A stretch of DNA of 23,293 bases. It comes from JAVBRU01 sp031547595. GTDB taxonomy: Bacteria; Bacillota; Clostridia; Christensenellales; Aristaeellaceae. The stretch is from positions 1 to 23,293 of the forward strand of contig JAVBRU010000010.1 in assembly GCA_031547595.1 (NCBI GenBank), in the 5' to 3' direction. How positions within the stretch are numbered: position 1 is the stretch's first letter; each line of letters begins with the position of its first letter. This document shows, one piece after another, positions 1 to 7,671 of this stretch. Under the pieces are notes generated by a model, which did not search any database, was not told the origin of the DNA, and was given only the letters and a program-made list of their open reading frames with translations. Made by a program: the position numbers and the translations under genes.

Positions 1-79
1 ATGCTTTTCTTTTGCTAAAACGTTGGCGCGGAATCGCCACAAGATATGCAAAAAATACAGCTTCCTTTATTGCTGCTGT

Positions 80-547
80 TCAAATCCGCTGCATTGCTAT
101 CTGGGCTTCCGTTCTCGCATAATTATTGTCGACACTATCTAATAACTTTTCATAGAGCTTTTTATGATTTATATCTCTTAATCTACAATCGTCATCACAA
201 TATCTGAACTTTTTTCTTAACCACCCTTTAGAATCTTCTCTAAAATAAAAAGTTTTTCCACATTTACATTGTACTATATAACCTCTTGCAGATTCTAATT
301 CTTTTATATGTTCATCTAACAAACTGTCTGTTGTAAAATAATCATAATTCGTGTAAGTATGTGTAATTGGATTATGCCAAAGGTCCTTATTTCTTTCTAA
401 CTTACCTTCCAAATAGCCTTGTCTCCATTGTTTAGCAGATATAATTTTAGGGAGTATGGTTTCCTTTTGATATTCTTCTGTTCCACCAATTATTGAAAGG
501 CAGCCATTTTTAAATCCTATTGATAACTCCTGGAGCTTCTCTTTCAT
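80..547 (-). CDS. Small putative zinc-binding protein, unknown function
   Basis: The product is 155 residues with no signal peptide or membrane segment, so it is probably cytoplasmic. Near the C-terminus a CKCG pair (C94, C96) followed by a YCDDDC pair (C117, C121) has the look of a treble-clef or zinc-ribbon metal site. The flanks are rich in Lys, Arg and Asp. The start is supported by GGAGG about 7 bases upstream on the minus strand (near 556-560). The gene is much more AT-rich than everything to its right, which suggests recent acquisition. I do not recognise the family. Nucleic-acid binding is possible because of the metal motif and basic tail, but that is inference. Confidence 0.6.
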   Translation of the reverse strand: MKEKLQELSIGFKNGCLSIIGGTEEYQKETILPKIISAKQWRQGYLEGKLERNKDLWHNPITHTYTNYDYFTTDSLLDEHIKELESARGYIVQCKCGKTFYFREDSKGWLRKKFRYCDDDCRLRDINHKKLYEKLLDSVDNNYARTEAQIAMQRI

Positions 548-597
548 TTTTCTACCTCCGTATAACTTGTAAGTTGTTGAGCAATAAATTATTTACC

Positions 598-719
598 GGG
601 GACGACATACAGGGGACGGTTCGAGGGCACTGAAAAAGTACACAAAAAGGTGAAAAGTCACTACGTGTCGCGGGGACGGTTCTCTTGACAAAAATGTCGC
701 GGGGACGGTTCTCTTGACA
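598..719 (-). repeat. GGGGACGGTTC repeat cluster
   Basis: A 25-base unit containing GGGGACGGTTCTCTTGACA occurs twice without change, at 666-690 and 695-719. Shorter versions occur at 612-622 (GGGGACGGTTC) and 598-604 (GGGGACG). Units of this type are, to my knowledge, scattered in many Clostridia genomes, often beside REP-associated (Y1) transposase genes. The assignment rests on the recalled motif and not on a search. Confidence 0.7.
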
Positions 720-720
720 C

Positions 721-860
721 AATTCCTTGAGTGCTGCATCGTAAGACAGTTTCGCGATTTATTCCAGTCTTCCTTCAAGCTGTCGAACGGAGAGTGCTTC
801 CATTCGCACTACTCGTGACAAAAGTATCACCGCATACTTGGCTACCACTTTTTCTTTCGT
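721..860 (-). pseudogene. Possible decayed REP-type transposase C-terminus
   Basis: Reading the minus strand gives the peptide RVVRMEALSVRQLEGRLE, then a stop. After a frame shift the reading continues as IAKLSYDAALKELCQENRPR, directly into the GGGGACGGTTC repeats. An LSxRQLxR-type helix near the C-terminus followed by these repeats resembles the 3' end of Y1 (RAYT) transposase genes. No start, ribosome binding site or catalytic HUH motif is present, so at most a tail fragment remains. It could also be chance. Confidence 0.25.
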
Positions 861-883
861 GTATCAACAGAACCGTCACCTTA

Positions 884-966
884 ACACAGCTTCCTATACA
901 TTACCCAAGCGAGGTGCAGGAGGCAATGCCTCCTGCCGAGGAGTCTGAGGGCGAGTAGCCCTCAGC
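884..966 (-). repeat. Two-hairpin 3'-end repeat, copy A (after pepF)
   Basis: Two perfect inverted repeats lie just after the pepF stop. The proximal one is CTGAGGGC (945-952) with GCCCTCAG (958-965). The distal one is GCAGGAGGC (916-924) with GCCTCCTGC (928-936). They are joined by a GAGGAGT-type spacer that is also present in the copy after nth. Neither hairpin has a U-tract, so this is not a standard terminator, although it may end or protect the transcript. Confidence 0.75.
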
Positions 967-980
967 GTTCTCCTCTCCCG

Positions 981-2771
981 TTATTTCGTATATTCCGCCA
1001 GCTGCGCTACGGTATCGGAAAACACTTTCAGCGCATTTTTGACGGTGGCCGGGTCGGCCATGTCTACGCCTGCCAGCTTCAGTGCCTCGATGGGCGGCAT
1101 GCTGCCGCCGGCGGACAGGAACTTCTTATAATCCTGCACCGCGCTTTCGCCCTCATTTAATATGCGGGTGGCGATGGCCACGGCGGCAGAGAAGCCGGTG
1201 GCATATTTGTACACATAGAAGCCGCGATAGAAATGCGGGATGCGCAGCCATTCGGACGCGATTTCCTCGTCCACCACGCATTTTTCGCCATAGTACAGCT
1301 GGTTCAGCTTATAGTACATGTCGCTGAGGGACTGGGTTGTGAGTGCCTCACCGCGCTCTTCCATGGCGTGGGATTCCTTTTCAAAGGCGGCAAACATGGT
1401 CTGGCGGAACACGGTGGTGCGGAACTCCTCCAGCAGCTGATTACACAGGAAGGACATCGCGGTCTTGTCGTCCTTATATTTGTCCATCAGGTGGCGCATC
1501 AACAGCACTTCGTTGCAGGTGGATGCCACTTCCGCCACAAACAGCGAATACTGCGCCTTGGCATAGGGCTGTGCGCCGTCGCTATAGTAGGAATGCATGG
1601 CATGCCCCAGCTCGTGCGCCAGCGTCATCGCACCGCCCAGGTCGTCCGTGTGGTTGAGCAGCACAAACGGGTGCGAGCCATAACAACCCCAGGAGTACGC
1701 GCCGGAGCGCTTGGATTTGTTTTCGTATACGTCCACCCAGCCGCCGTCATACGCGCCGCGAAGCACATTCAGATATTCCTCGCCCAGCGGTTTCAGGCCG
1801 TCCAGCACCAGCTGATACGCCTCGGGGTAGGTCATCTTCATGTCAAAATTTTCGATCATGGGCACATACAGGTCGTACAAATGCAGTTCGTCCACGCCCA
1901 GCATTTTTTTGCGAATGCTCATATAATGCGCCATGGCGGGCAGGGTGGCTTCTACTGCATCCAGCAAGCCGTCATACACCGCCACGGGGATTTCGTCCGG
2001 GAACAGCGAGGCCTCCCGAGCAGAGGGGAAGCTACGCACCTTGGCGGTGAACACCTCGGCTTTCACGGCTGCGGAGTACAGCTCCGTAATGGTGTTGGAA
2101 AACGCTTTGTAGGCGTTCATCATGCCCTTGAAGCTCTCGCTGCGCACATCGCGCTTGCGGCTTCTGATCATGGGGCCATAATTGCCGTGGGTCAGCTTCA
2201 CGGCCTCGCCATCCTCGCCTGTGACAATGGGGAAGGGAATGTCCACATCGCTGAGCATGCTGAACGCGTTATGCGGCGCGCCAAACACTTCGCCCGCCAT
2301 GGCCAATAGCTGCTCTTGCGCGGCGGGCAGGGTGTGGGGCTTGCGGCGGATCAGCGCGCGAAGATAGGTGCTGTACTCAGCAAAGGTGGGGTCGCTTTGA
2401 AGGGCGGTGAGCTGCTCCAGGGGCATCTCCAGCAGCTCCGGGTCGAGGAACGCTGCCGCGCTCTCGGATGCCACGGCCAGGGATTGCACGCGCGCAGACA
2501 GCGCCTGATAATCGCTGTTGTTGCCATCGGTGTCCTTTTGCATGGCGGCAAAGGCGTACAGCCGCTCCACCCGAAGGGCGGTGGCGAAGTATGCTTCGAT
2601 CACGGCCTTCGGGGCTTGCGCCACCTTGCCCTGAAACTTCGGAAACTCCGCAATTTCTTCTTTGGCTTTTGCAAAGCTCTGCTCAAAGGCATCCAGGGAA
2701 GGGAAAATATCGCTCAAGTGCCACATCCACCGCGCGTCCATTTCGCTGCGGTGTTTCAATTCTATCGCCAC
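981..2771 (-). CDS. pepF: Oligoendopeptidase F (M3 family metallopeptidase)
   Basis: The 596-residue product is the usual length for PepF, a cytoplasmic zinc metallopeptidase that cleaves short peptides. The gluzincin motif HELGH is at residues 386-390, and the third-ligand region follows (VAEVASTCNE, about residue 410). The N-terminal helical part begins with W-x-LSDIFPS, as in other PepF proteins. Translation starts at a GTG preceded by AGGAGG eight bases upstream; no ATG is better placed. The gene has its own minus-strand promoter-like site and is divergent from the binding-protein operon. A two-hairpin repeat follows the stop directly. Confidence 0.93.
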   Translation of the reverse strand: MAIELKHRSEMDARWMWHLSDIFPSLDAFEQSFAKAKEEIAEFPKFQGKVAQAPKAVIEAYFATALRVERLYAFAAMQKDTDGNNSDYQALSARVQSLAVASESAAAFLDPELLEMPLEQLTALQSDPTFAEYSTYLRALIRRKPHTLPAAQEQLLAMAGEVFGAPHNAFSMLSDVDIPFPIVTGEDGEAVKLTHGNYGPMIRSRKRDVRSESFKGMMNAYKAFSNTITELYSAAVKAEVFTAKVRSFPSAREASLFPDEIPVAVYDGLLDAVEATLPAMAHYMSIRKKMLGVDELHLYDLYVPMIENFDMKMTYPEAYQLVLDGLKPLGEEYLNVLRGAYDGGWVDVYENKSKRSGAYSWGCYGSHPFVLLNHTDDLGGAMTLAHELGHAMHSYYSDGAQPYAKAQYSLFVAEVASTCNEVLLMRHLMDKYKDDKTAMSFLCNQLLEEFRTTVFRQTMFAAFEKESHAMEERGEALTTQSLSDMYYKLNQLYYGEKCVVDEEIASEWLRIPHFYRGFYVYKYATGFSAAVAIATRILNEGESAVQDYKKFLSAGGSMPPIEALKLAGVDMADPATVKNALKVFSDTVAQLAEYTK

Positions 2772-2800
2772 GAGTTTGTCCTCCTGATCAATTTTCTCTC

Positions 2801-2809
2801 ATTTTACCA
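2801..2809 (-). promoter_or_regulatory. Probable extended -10 promoter of pepF
   Basis: On the minus strand TGG-TAAAAT forms an extended -10 element about 30 bases upstream of the GTG start. No good -35 is visible at the usual distance; TTTCAT is the best candidate. Confidence 0.4.
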
Positions 2810-2884
2810 TAACCGATTGTAAAATGAAATGGTTTGCTACGTTTTTTATGTAGTAATTGGGATGATTTGGCGGGGAAAATGCGT

Positions 2885-2890
2885 TATAAT
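2885..2890 (+). promoter_or_regulatory. -10 element of the exported-protein operon
   Basis: A consensus TATAAT lies 46 bases before the ATG of the binding-protein gene. There is no clear -35 at 16-18 bases (TTGGCG is 12 bases away), so the promoter may need an activator. It is the only obvious promoter ahead of the first six genes of the array. Confidence 0.5.
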
Positions 2891-2936
2891 GGTATCACAA
2901 GCATCATCTGGCTTCCATATAAAAGGAGGGTACACC

Positions 2937-3806
2937 ATGAAAAAGGTTCTTCTGGCCGTTCTGCTGCTCTGTTTGATTGCTGCTACAGCGCAAGCCACCA
3001 CACTGCAGGAATATATCGCGCAGGATACGGAGTTCACCCTGTGGCACAGGCTGGACGGTTCCACCGCCACCATTCCGCTGTCCAGAGCCATTGCCAAGCA
3101 TTTCTTGAACCTCACAGAGAGCGAGCTGGACGTTGTGATCCATCACTACAAAACCTCCAGCGCCTATGAAAACCTCGCCGAGGGCGAGAAGGATTTGATT
3201 TTTGTCACTGAGCCGTATGAAGGTGATGAGGATATGCCGGAGTTTGACGTGATCCCGATCTCCTATGACGCGCTGGTGTTTGTCAACCATGTGAAAAACC
3301 CCGTGGACAACGTGACGGTGGAGCAGCTGCGGGATATTTATCTGGGCAACATCAAAAACTGGAGCGAGGTGGGCGGCAACGATACCGCCATATTCGCGTA
3401 CCAGCGGCCGCTGTATTCCGGCAGCCAGACGCTGTTTTTGCAGCGCCTGATGGAGGGCCAAGCGCCGATGGAGCCCGTGAAGGAATGGGTGGTCAGCAGC
3501 ATGGGCGATCTGATCGACGCCGTGGCAAGCTATGTGAACGCCGATAATTCCCTCGGCTACACCGTGTATTACTACCTCAACAACATGTACAAGAGCCCCG
3601 ACCTTCGCATGCTGAAGGTCAACGGCGTGCTGCCCACCAACGCAACGCTGGTATCCGGCGAGTATCCCCTGCAAACTTTCTACTACGCCGTGCTTCGCGC
3701 GGACACACCTGCGGATCACCCTGCACGGCTGCTGGTGGAATGGCTGCTGGGCGAGGAAGGCCAGATGGTATCGGCCTCGGTGGGCTATCTGCCCATCGCG
3801 CAATAA
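2937..3806 (+). CDS. Secreted PstS-like substrate-binding protein
   Basis: The product is 289 residues. It opens with a Sec signal peptide (MKKVLLAVLLLCL..., probable cleavage after ATAQA). RLDGSTATIPLS follows, then the PstS-type core with LRDIYLGNIKNWSEVGG, YQRPLYSGSQT and a C-terminal LVEWLLGEEGQ helix. These are features of periplasmic-binding-protein-like domains related to phosphate-binding PstS. The cysteine in the signal core is not in a lipobox, so the protein is probably released or held non-covalently. The ATG at 2937 is chosen because AGGAGG ends 7 bases upstream and the signal peptide starts there; an upstream in-frame ATG at 2829 lies before the promoter. No pstC, pstA or pstB genes are nearby. 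It is the first gene of the paralogue array, so it may sense or bind something other than phosphate. Confidence 0.85.
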   Translation: MKKVLLAVLLLCLIAATAQATTLQEYIAQDTEFTLWHRLDGSTATIPLSRAIAKHFLNLTESELDVVIHHYKTSSAYENLAEGEKDLIFVTEPYEGDEDMPEFDVIPISYDALVFVNHVKNPVDNVTVEQLRDIYLGNIKNWSEVGGNDTAIFAYQRPLYSGSQTLFLQRLMEGQAPMEPVKEWVVSSMGDLIDAVASYVNADNSLGYTVYYYLNNMYKSPDLRMLKVNGVLPTNATLVSGEYPLQTFYYAVLRADTPADHPARLLVEWLLGEEGQMVSASVGYLPIAQ

Positions 3807-3818
3807 GGAGCACAAATC

Positions 3819-5070
3819 ATGCGCAGGCTGGCTTGTTTGCTGCTTTGCTTTATGATGTGCATGGCCTGCGCGGGCGGAGGATGTGGCATTCTCCCCCGCG
3901 CTGCAGGATGCCATCCGGCAATGGGCGTATGACACCTGGGCGGAGTGGGGCGTGGACGAGCCTGACCTGACAGACAAAATGTACAAGCCCAGTTTGTCGG
4001 TGCAGCCCGGCCGGAATGGCACAGTATCCATCGTCGCAAGCCTCTGGAGGCGTAATGCGCCGGGCGGGAATTATTGCTGCCTGGATTATTCCAGAGAAGC
4101 GCACTTTGATATCAGCTCAGGCCAAATACTGGCGCTTGCGGATTACTTTGCTGACGGCTTTGATTATATGGGCTACATCAACGACTGCCTGATGCTTCCG
4201 TCTGGTTTATTCGATACGGGGTACGAGCTTGGCTGTCTGCGGGCGGAGCCCGCCCGGTTACGCCCCGGCTTTTCGGGATTGCCGGCGGATTATGCGGATT
4301 TTTATTTCATTCAATACAATGGCATCCCTTACCTGTGGTTTCATTTCGAGGCAGACAACCCCTATTTTTATTATGAATCCCGGTATGACATAGCGCTGGC
4401 GGTGCCGCTTTTGCACACGTTCAGCCCTTATGGCGGGTGCTATGCCGATTGCTATCAGTACAGCGAGGAGCTGCTCTTTGGCACAATGCCCGCCAAGCTG
4501 GCCACGGGCTTGCGCATGGATTTGGGCGCCGCGCCGGAAACGGATGCTGCATTCAAACAGCAGCTAACATGGGCGCGGGGCGAGCTGGAGCGCTTGATCA
4601 ACCCGGACGAGCTGCCTGCCGATGCGTATGTGCAGCTATGGGCAGATCAAAGGGGCGACTTTATTACCATCACAGCGCACGCGGCAACAGCCCCCTATCT
4701 TGCCCCCTTGAGGTATTATGATTTCGGCATTTTTACTTGCGAAACAGCAGGCCGAAGCGCCTGGGAGGAGATTTTGTGGCCGTATGTGATGGACCCGGAC
4801 GCAGTGTATTATGCGGCGGCAGGGCCGGATATACCGTATACTCAGCGGCAATGGCTGCGGACATATCAGCCCGCAAAGGACTTACAAATACTTTGTATAG
4901 AGAAGGCGACGGACGGCTATCTGCTTCACCTCAAGGAGCCTTCCGGTGCGCTTGTGGATCTGATGCTGTCCAAGGACAAATACAAAGAAATAAGCCACCA
5001 GGAGCAGGCCCTGATGGACATGTACAACAGAACAGGAGTAGAGAGCGATGACCTATTTGGGCTACGGTAA
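3819..5070 (+). pseudogene. Exported paralogue, copy 1 (frameshifted after signal peptide)
   Basis: An ATG at 3819, with AAGGAG overlapping the previous stop, encodes a signal peptide (MRRLACLLLCFMMCMACA). The frame then ends at a TGA within 40 codons. The homologous mature part continues in another frame, running from about 3870 to 5070. One extra base near 3867-3876 would join them as ACARA-EDVAFSPALQ, with a normal Ala-x-Ala cleavage site. The body has every family landmark: WAEWG, LADYFADGFDYMGYINDC, VPLLHTFSPYGGC, FTCETAGRSAW, ILC and LHLKEPSG. It is closest to copy 2 and lacks the SSGTGG segment. A GTG at 3883 could start the body but would give a protein without a signal. The defect may be a real mutation, phase variation or an assembly error. 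Confidence 0.7.
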
Positions 5071-6418
5071 AAAATGCACGACTGTGCTGGCTGTGCTCCT
5101 CCTTTGCTGGGTAGGGCTTGTTTTCGGTGCGCAAGCGGATTCCCCTTGGAAGGGCGAGCTGCAGTTGATAGCCTATGGCCGCTATGACGCGTGGCCGGAC
5201 ATGACGCCGCAGCTACAGGCGGGCATTGAGCTTCCTCCCGCGCTGCAGGACGCCATCAATCAATGGGCACGGGAGGCGTGGGCAGATTGGGGCGTGGAGA
5301 ATCCTGATCTGACCGATGAGGACTACGCGCCCGCCCCCTATTTGCAGCCTTGCCGGAACGGGCAGGGCATCATGCATGTCAACCTGTGGAACAATACGGC
5401 ACTGCAGAGCGCACAGCAAACCTCGGATTATTTCCGTCACACCTGCTTTGACCTGCAAACAGGCAAAACGCTGACGCTGGCCGATTTCTTTTATGACGGC
5501 TTTGATTATCACAGCTACATCAATGACTGCCTGATGTTGCCACCCAACATGTCTGATCTATATTATGAGTACAGCCGCCAACCGGTGGATATGGATTCCG
5601 TTCGCAGCAGTTTTTCGGGACTGAATGCCGATGAAATGAACTTTTCGGTAACGGAATACCACGGTATCATCTATCTGATGTTTTTCTTTGATACAGGTGA
5701 CCCCTATCTGTACGAGCTGTATGAGGGATATTTTGACGATGTTGCGCTGGTAGTTCCGTTGGTGCACACCTTCAGCCCTTACGGAGGGTGTTATACGGAT
5801 TTGCTTCAATACACCGAGGTGCTGCTGTGCGGAACGCTGCCCGCCCAAATGCCCACGTATCTGCGCATGGATTTGGGCGATGCTGCGTTTGAGGAGCAGT
5901 TCCGGTGGGTGCAGGAAGAGATCACGCGCCTGGTTGCGGAGGATACGCTGCCGGAGAACGGGCATGCATCACTTCATGTAGAGCAGTTTGGCGATTTGAT
6001 GCGCATGCAATTCCATGTGGATACCAATGTTCATGAACCGTTTCTGCGCGGGTATTACTTTGGGCTGTTTGACTGCCATACGGCAGATCGCAGCGCGTGG
6101 GAAGCCATCGTGTGGCCGTATGTGACGCAAGCACAACGGGGCTCGCAGCTCATTTGCGTCATGCGCATTGTAGACGATTATTATATCCGTCTGAAGGAGC
6201 CCTCCGGTATATATGTGAACGTACCGCTGTCTACAGAAGAATATTTGGAGCTCAAAAGCCAGCAATACACCCTTGAAGACCAGTACGACATCATAAATGA
6301 GGTGGAGCGTTATGACCTGCCGGATACGCGGGAAATGGATGACAATGATGGCCGTGGCACTCATCTGCCTGATGGCGTTTTCCGCCTGTGCGCAGGCAAT
6401 TACGGGCTATGTGTTTGA
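5048..6418 (+). CDS. Exported paralogue, copy 2
   Basis: The product is 456 residues with a signal peptide ending near FGAQA. Family landmarks follow in order: WADWGVENPDL, TGKTLTLADFFYDGFDYHSYINDC, VPLVHTFSPYGGC, LFDCHTADRSAW, LIC and RLKEPSG. Like copy 1 it has no SSGTGG segment. The central TGK-x-LTL-x-D-x-F stretch is loosely similar to DUF3298/RsiV-type extracytoplasmic domains, but that is a weak resemblance. The start overlaps copy 1 by 23 bases and has AGGAG at 5034-5038. Its C-terminal tail is about 24 residues longer than that of copy 1 and runs out of frame into copy 3, which suggests loss of the ancestral stop. Function unknown. Confidence 0.8.
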   Translation: MTYLGYGKKCTTVLAVLLLCWVGLVFGAQADSPWKGELQLIAYGRYDAWPDMTPQLQAGIELPPALQDAINQWAREAWADWGVENPDLTDEDYAPAPYLQPCRNGQGIMHVNLWNNTALQSAQQTSDYFRHTCFDLQTGKTLTLADFFYDGFDYHSYINDCLMLPPNMSDLYYEYSRQPVDMDSVRSSFSGLNADEMNFSVTEYHGIIYLMFFFDTGDPYLYELYEGYFDDVALVVPLVHTFSPYGGCYTDLLQYTEVLLCGTLPAQMPTYLRMDLGDAAFEEQFRWVQEEITRLVAEDTLPENGHASLHVEQFGDLMRMQFHVDTNVHEPFLRGYYFGLFDCHTADRSAWEAIVWPYVTQAQRGSQLICVMRIVDDYYIRLKEPSGIYVNVPLSTEEYLELKSQQYTLEDQYDIINEVERYDLPDTREMDDNDGRGTHLPDGVFRLCAGNYGLCV

Positions 6419-7667
6419 CCTGTCCGATACAGAAAGCACGCGCTTCTCCAGCGGCACGGGCGGGGTGGATTGGCACGACGTGCGCAAGAACTGGGAGCTT
6501 GAGCCGGACGAGGATATGCAGCTGCTGATCGCAGGCTGGGAAGCACAGGCGTGGGCAAACTGGGGCATGGACGATTTGGCAATCAGCCAATTGGAGAATG
6601 TCTATTCTGTCCAGACGATTTATTGCGAGGACGGAGAGCCTGCATTGCTGGCGCTGTCGTTGCAGGTCATCGAAACAGAGTTGCCAGAGAATTGCTATTC
6701 TGATTATCAGTACATCCAAAGTGCGTTGTTTGACTTGAAAACAGGCAAGCAATTGCAGCTGTCCGATTTATTTTATGATGGATTTAACTATATTGAATAC
6801 ATCAACCATTGCGTTGCCTATGGCAATGCCAACTCCGAAGTTCTCGATCATCAAGGCATTCCCGAACGGGATGACTATATTATACGCCGCGCATTCACGG
6901 GCTTTCCGGCGGATTATCCCTATTTTGCGCTGCTGGACAGCTTTATGGGGCAGATGTATGTGGAGCTTTACATCGATTGGGACAACCCTTTTTATCTTCC
7001 TTATGTGTTATACGCGTGGCCGGTGCGCATTGTGGTGCCGCTGCTGCACACCAACAGCCCCTATGGCAGATGCACCCTTGATAATTATGAATACGAAAGC
7101 ATTCCACTGGCAGGTGGCGAGGCATATTTGCATTTCCCTACCACGTTGCACATTGACGGCGGCGCTTTCCCCCAAGCAGAAGCGCATATTCTGGAGCAGC
7201 TGCCCGCCACCCGCGACGAGCTGCTGCGGCTGCTGGGCGACAGGGAATATTCGGACAATTTTTCGGTGATGTCTGACCTCATGGTGTGGGAGCACCTGCT
7301 GGAGGTATCGTTTCATTTGCAGGATGCAATTGACGGAAATAATTTGTGGGTAAATGGATTTGATTTTGGCTGCTTTGACTGCGGCACAGGGGGTTATCAA
7401 GGGCTTGAGCAGCATTTGGCATTATGGCAGGACGATCCGGATGTGGCGTATTATGCATCTTCCGCAGTCAATACCCCGCTGGCAGAGCGGCAGCTTCTGC
7501 CGGATTATCAGCCGCCCGAAGGAACAATCGTCACCTGCAAGGAAACAGTGTATGGCTATCATTTCAACTATACTTTCTGGCTGCACCTGAAAGAGCCTTC
7601 CGGCGCGTATGTAGATATGTTACTGCCCCTGCGCGCTGTGGATGTATACTATCCGGAGGAAGAGTGA
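6339..7667 (+). CDS. Exported paralogue, copy 3
   Basis: The product is 442 residues from the ATG at 6339. The signal peptide (MTMMAVALICLMAF) is cut near SACAQA at residue 20. The mature N-terminus has YVFDLSDTEST-RFSSGTGG, then AWANWG (71-76), LQLSDLFYDGFNYIEYINHC (Cys158), FTGFPADYPYF, VVPLLHTNSPYGRC (Cys245), FDCGTG (Cys348), GTIVTC (Cys400) and LHLKEPSGAYVDMLLP. The start lies inside copy 2, an out-of-frame overlap of 80 bases, with only a weak GGGAAATGG upstream, so translation is probably coupled. ATGs at 6345 and 6348 and an upstream one at 6297 are alternatives. Function unknown; exported location is well supported. Confidence 0.8.
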   Translation: MTMMAVALICLMAFSACAQAITGYVFDLSDTESTRFSSGTGGVDWHDVRKNWELEPDEDMQLLIAGWEAQAWANWGMDDLAISQLENVYSVQTIYCEDGEPALLALSLQVIETELPENCYSDYQYIQSALFDLKTGKQLQLSDLFYDGFNYIEYINHCVAYGNANSEVLDHQGIPERDDYIIRRAFTGFPADYPYFALLDSFMGQMYVELYIDWDNPFYLPYVLYAWPVRIVVPLLHTNSPYGRCTLDNYEYESIPLAGGEAYLHFPTTLHIDGGAFPQAEAHILEQLPATRDELLRLLGDREYSDNFSVMSDLMVWEHLLEVSFHLQDAIDGNNLWVNGFDFGCFDCGTGGYQGLEQHLALWQDDPDVAYYASSAVNTPLAERQLLPDYQPPEGTIVTCKETVYGYHFNYTFWLHLKEPSGAYVDMLLPLRAVDVYYPEEE

Positions 7668-7671
7668 AACC

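Larger units (their letters stand above)
548..980. other. Gene-poor patch with decayed mobile sequence
   Basis: This stretch of over 400 bases holds no convincing gene. It contains GGGGACGGTTC-type repeats on the left (598-719), a possible remnant of a transposase end in the middle (about 721-860, minus strand), and a two-hairpin repeat at the right next to the pepF stop. Short ORFs on either strand lack ribosome binding sites and run through the repeats. Confidence 0.6.

Noticed and set aside
598..719. CRISPR-like array
   Set aside because: Only two full units with a 4-base gap and no regular spacers or cas genes; they fit a scattered interspersed repeat instead.
1233..2309. Open frame of 358 codons on the plus strand opposite pepF
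   Set aside because: Composition is typical of antisense shadow and pepF is complete with its catalytic motif; no start signal is visible.
2829..2936. Upstream ATG for the binding protein (36 extra residues)
   Set aside because: It lies before the TATAAT at 2885-2890 and would bury the signal peptide; the ATG at 2937 has AGGAGG.
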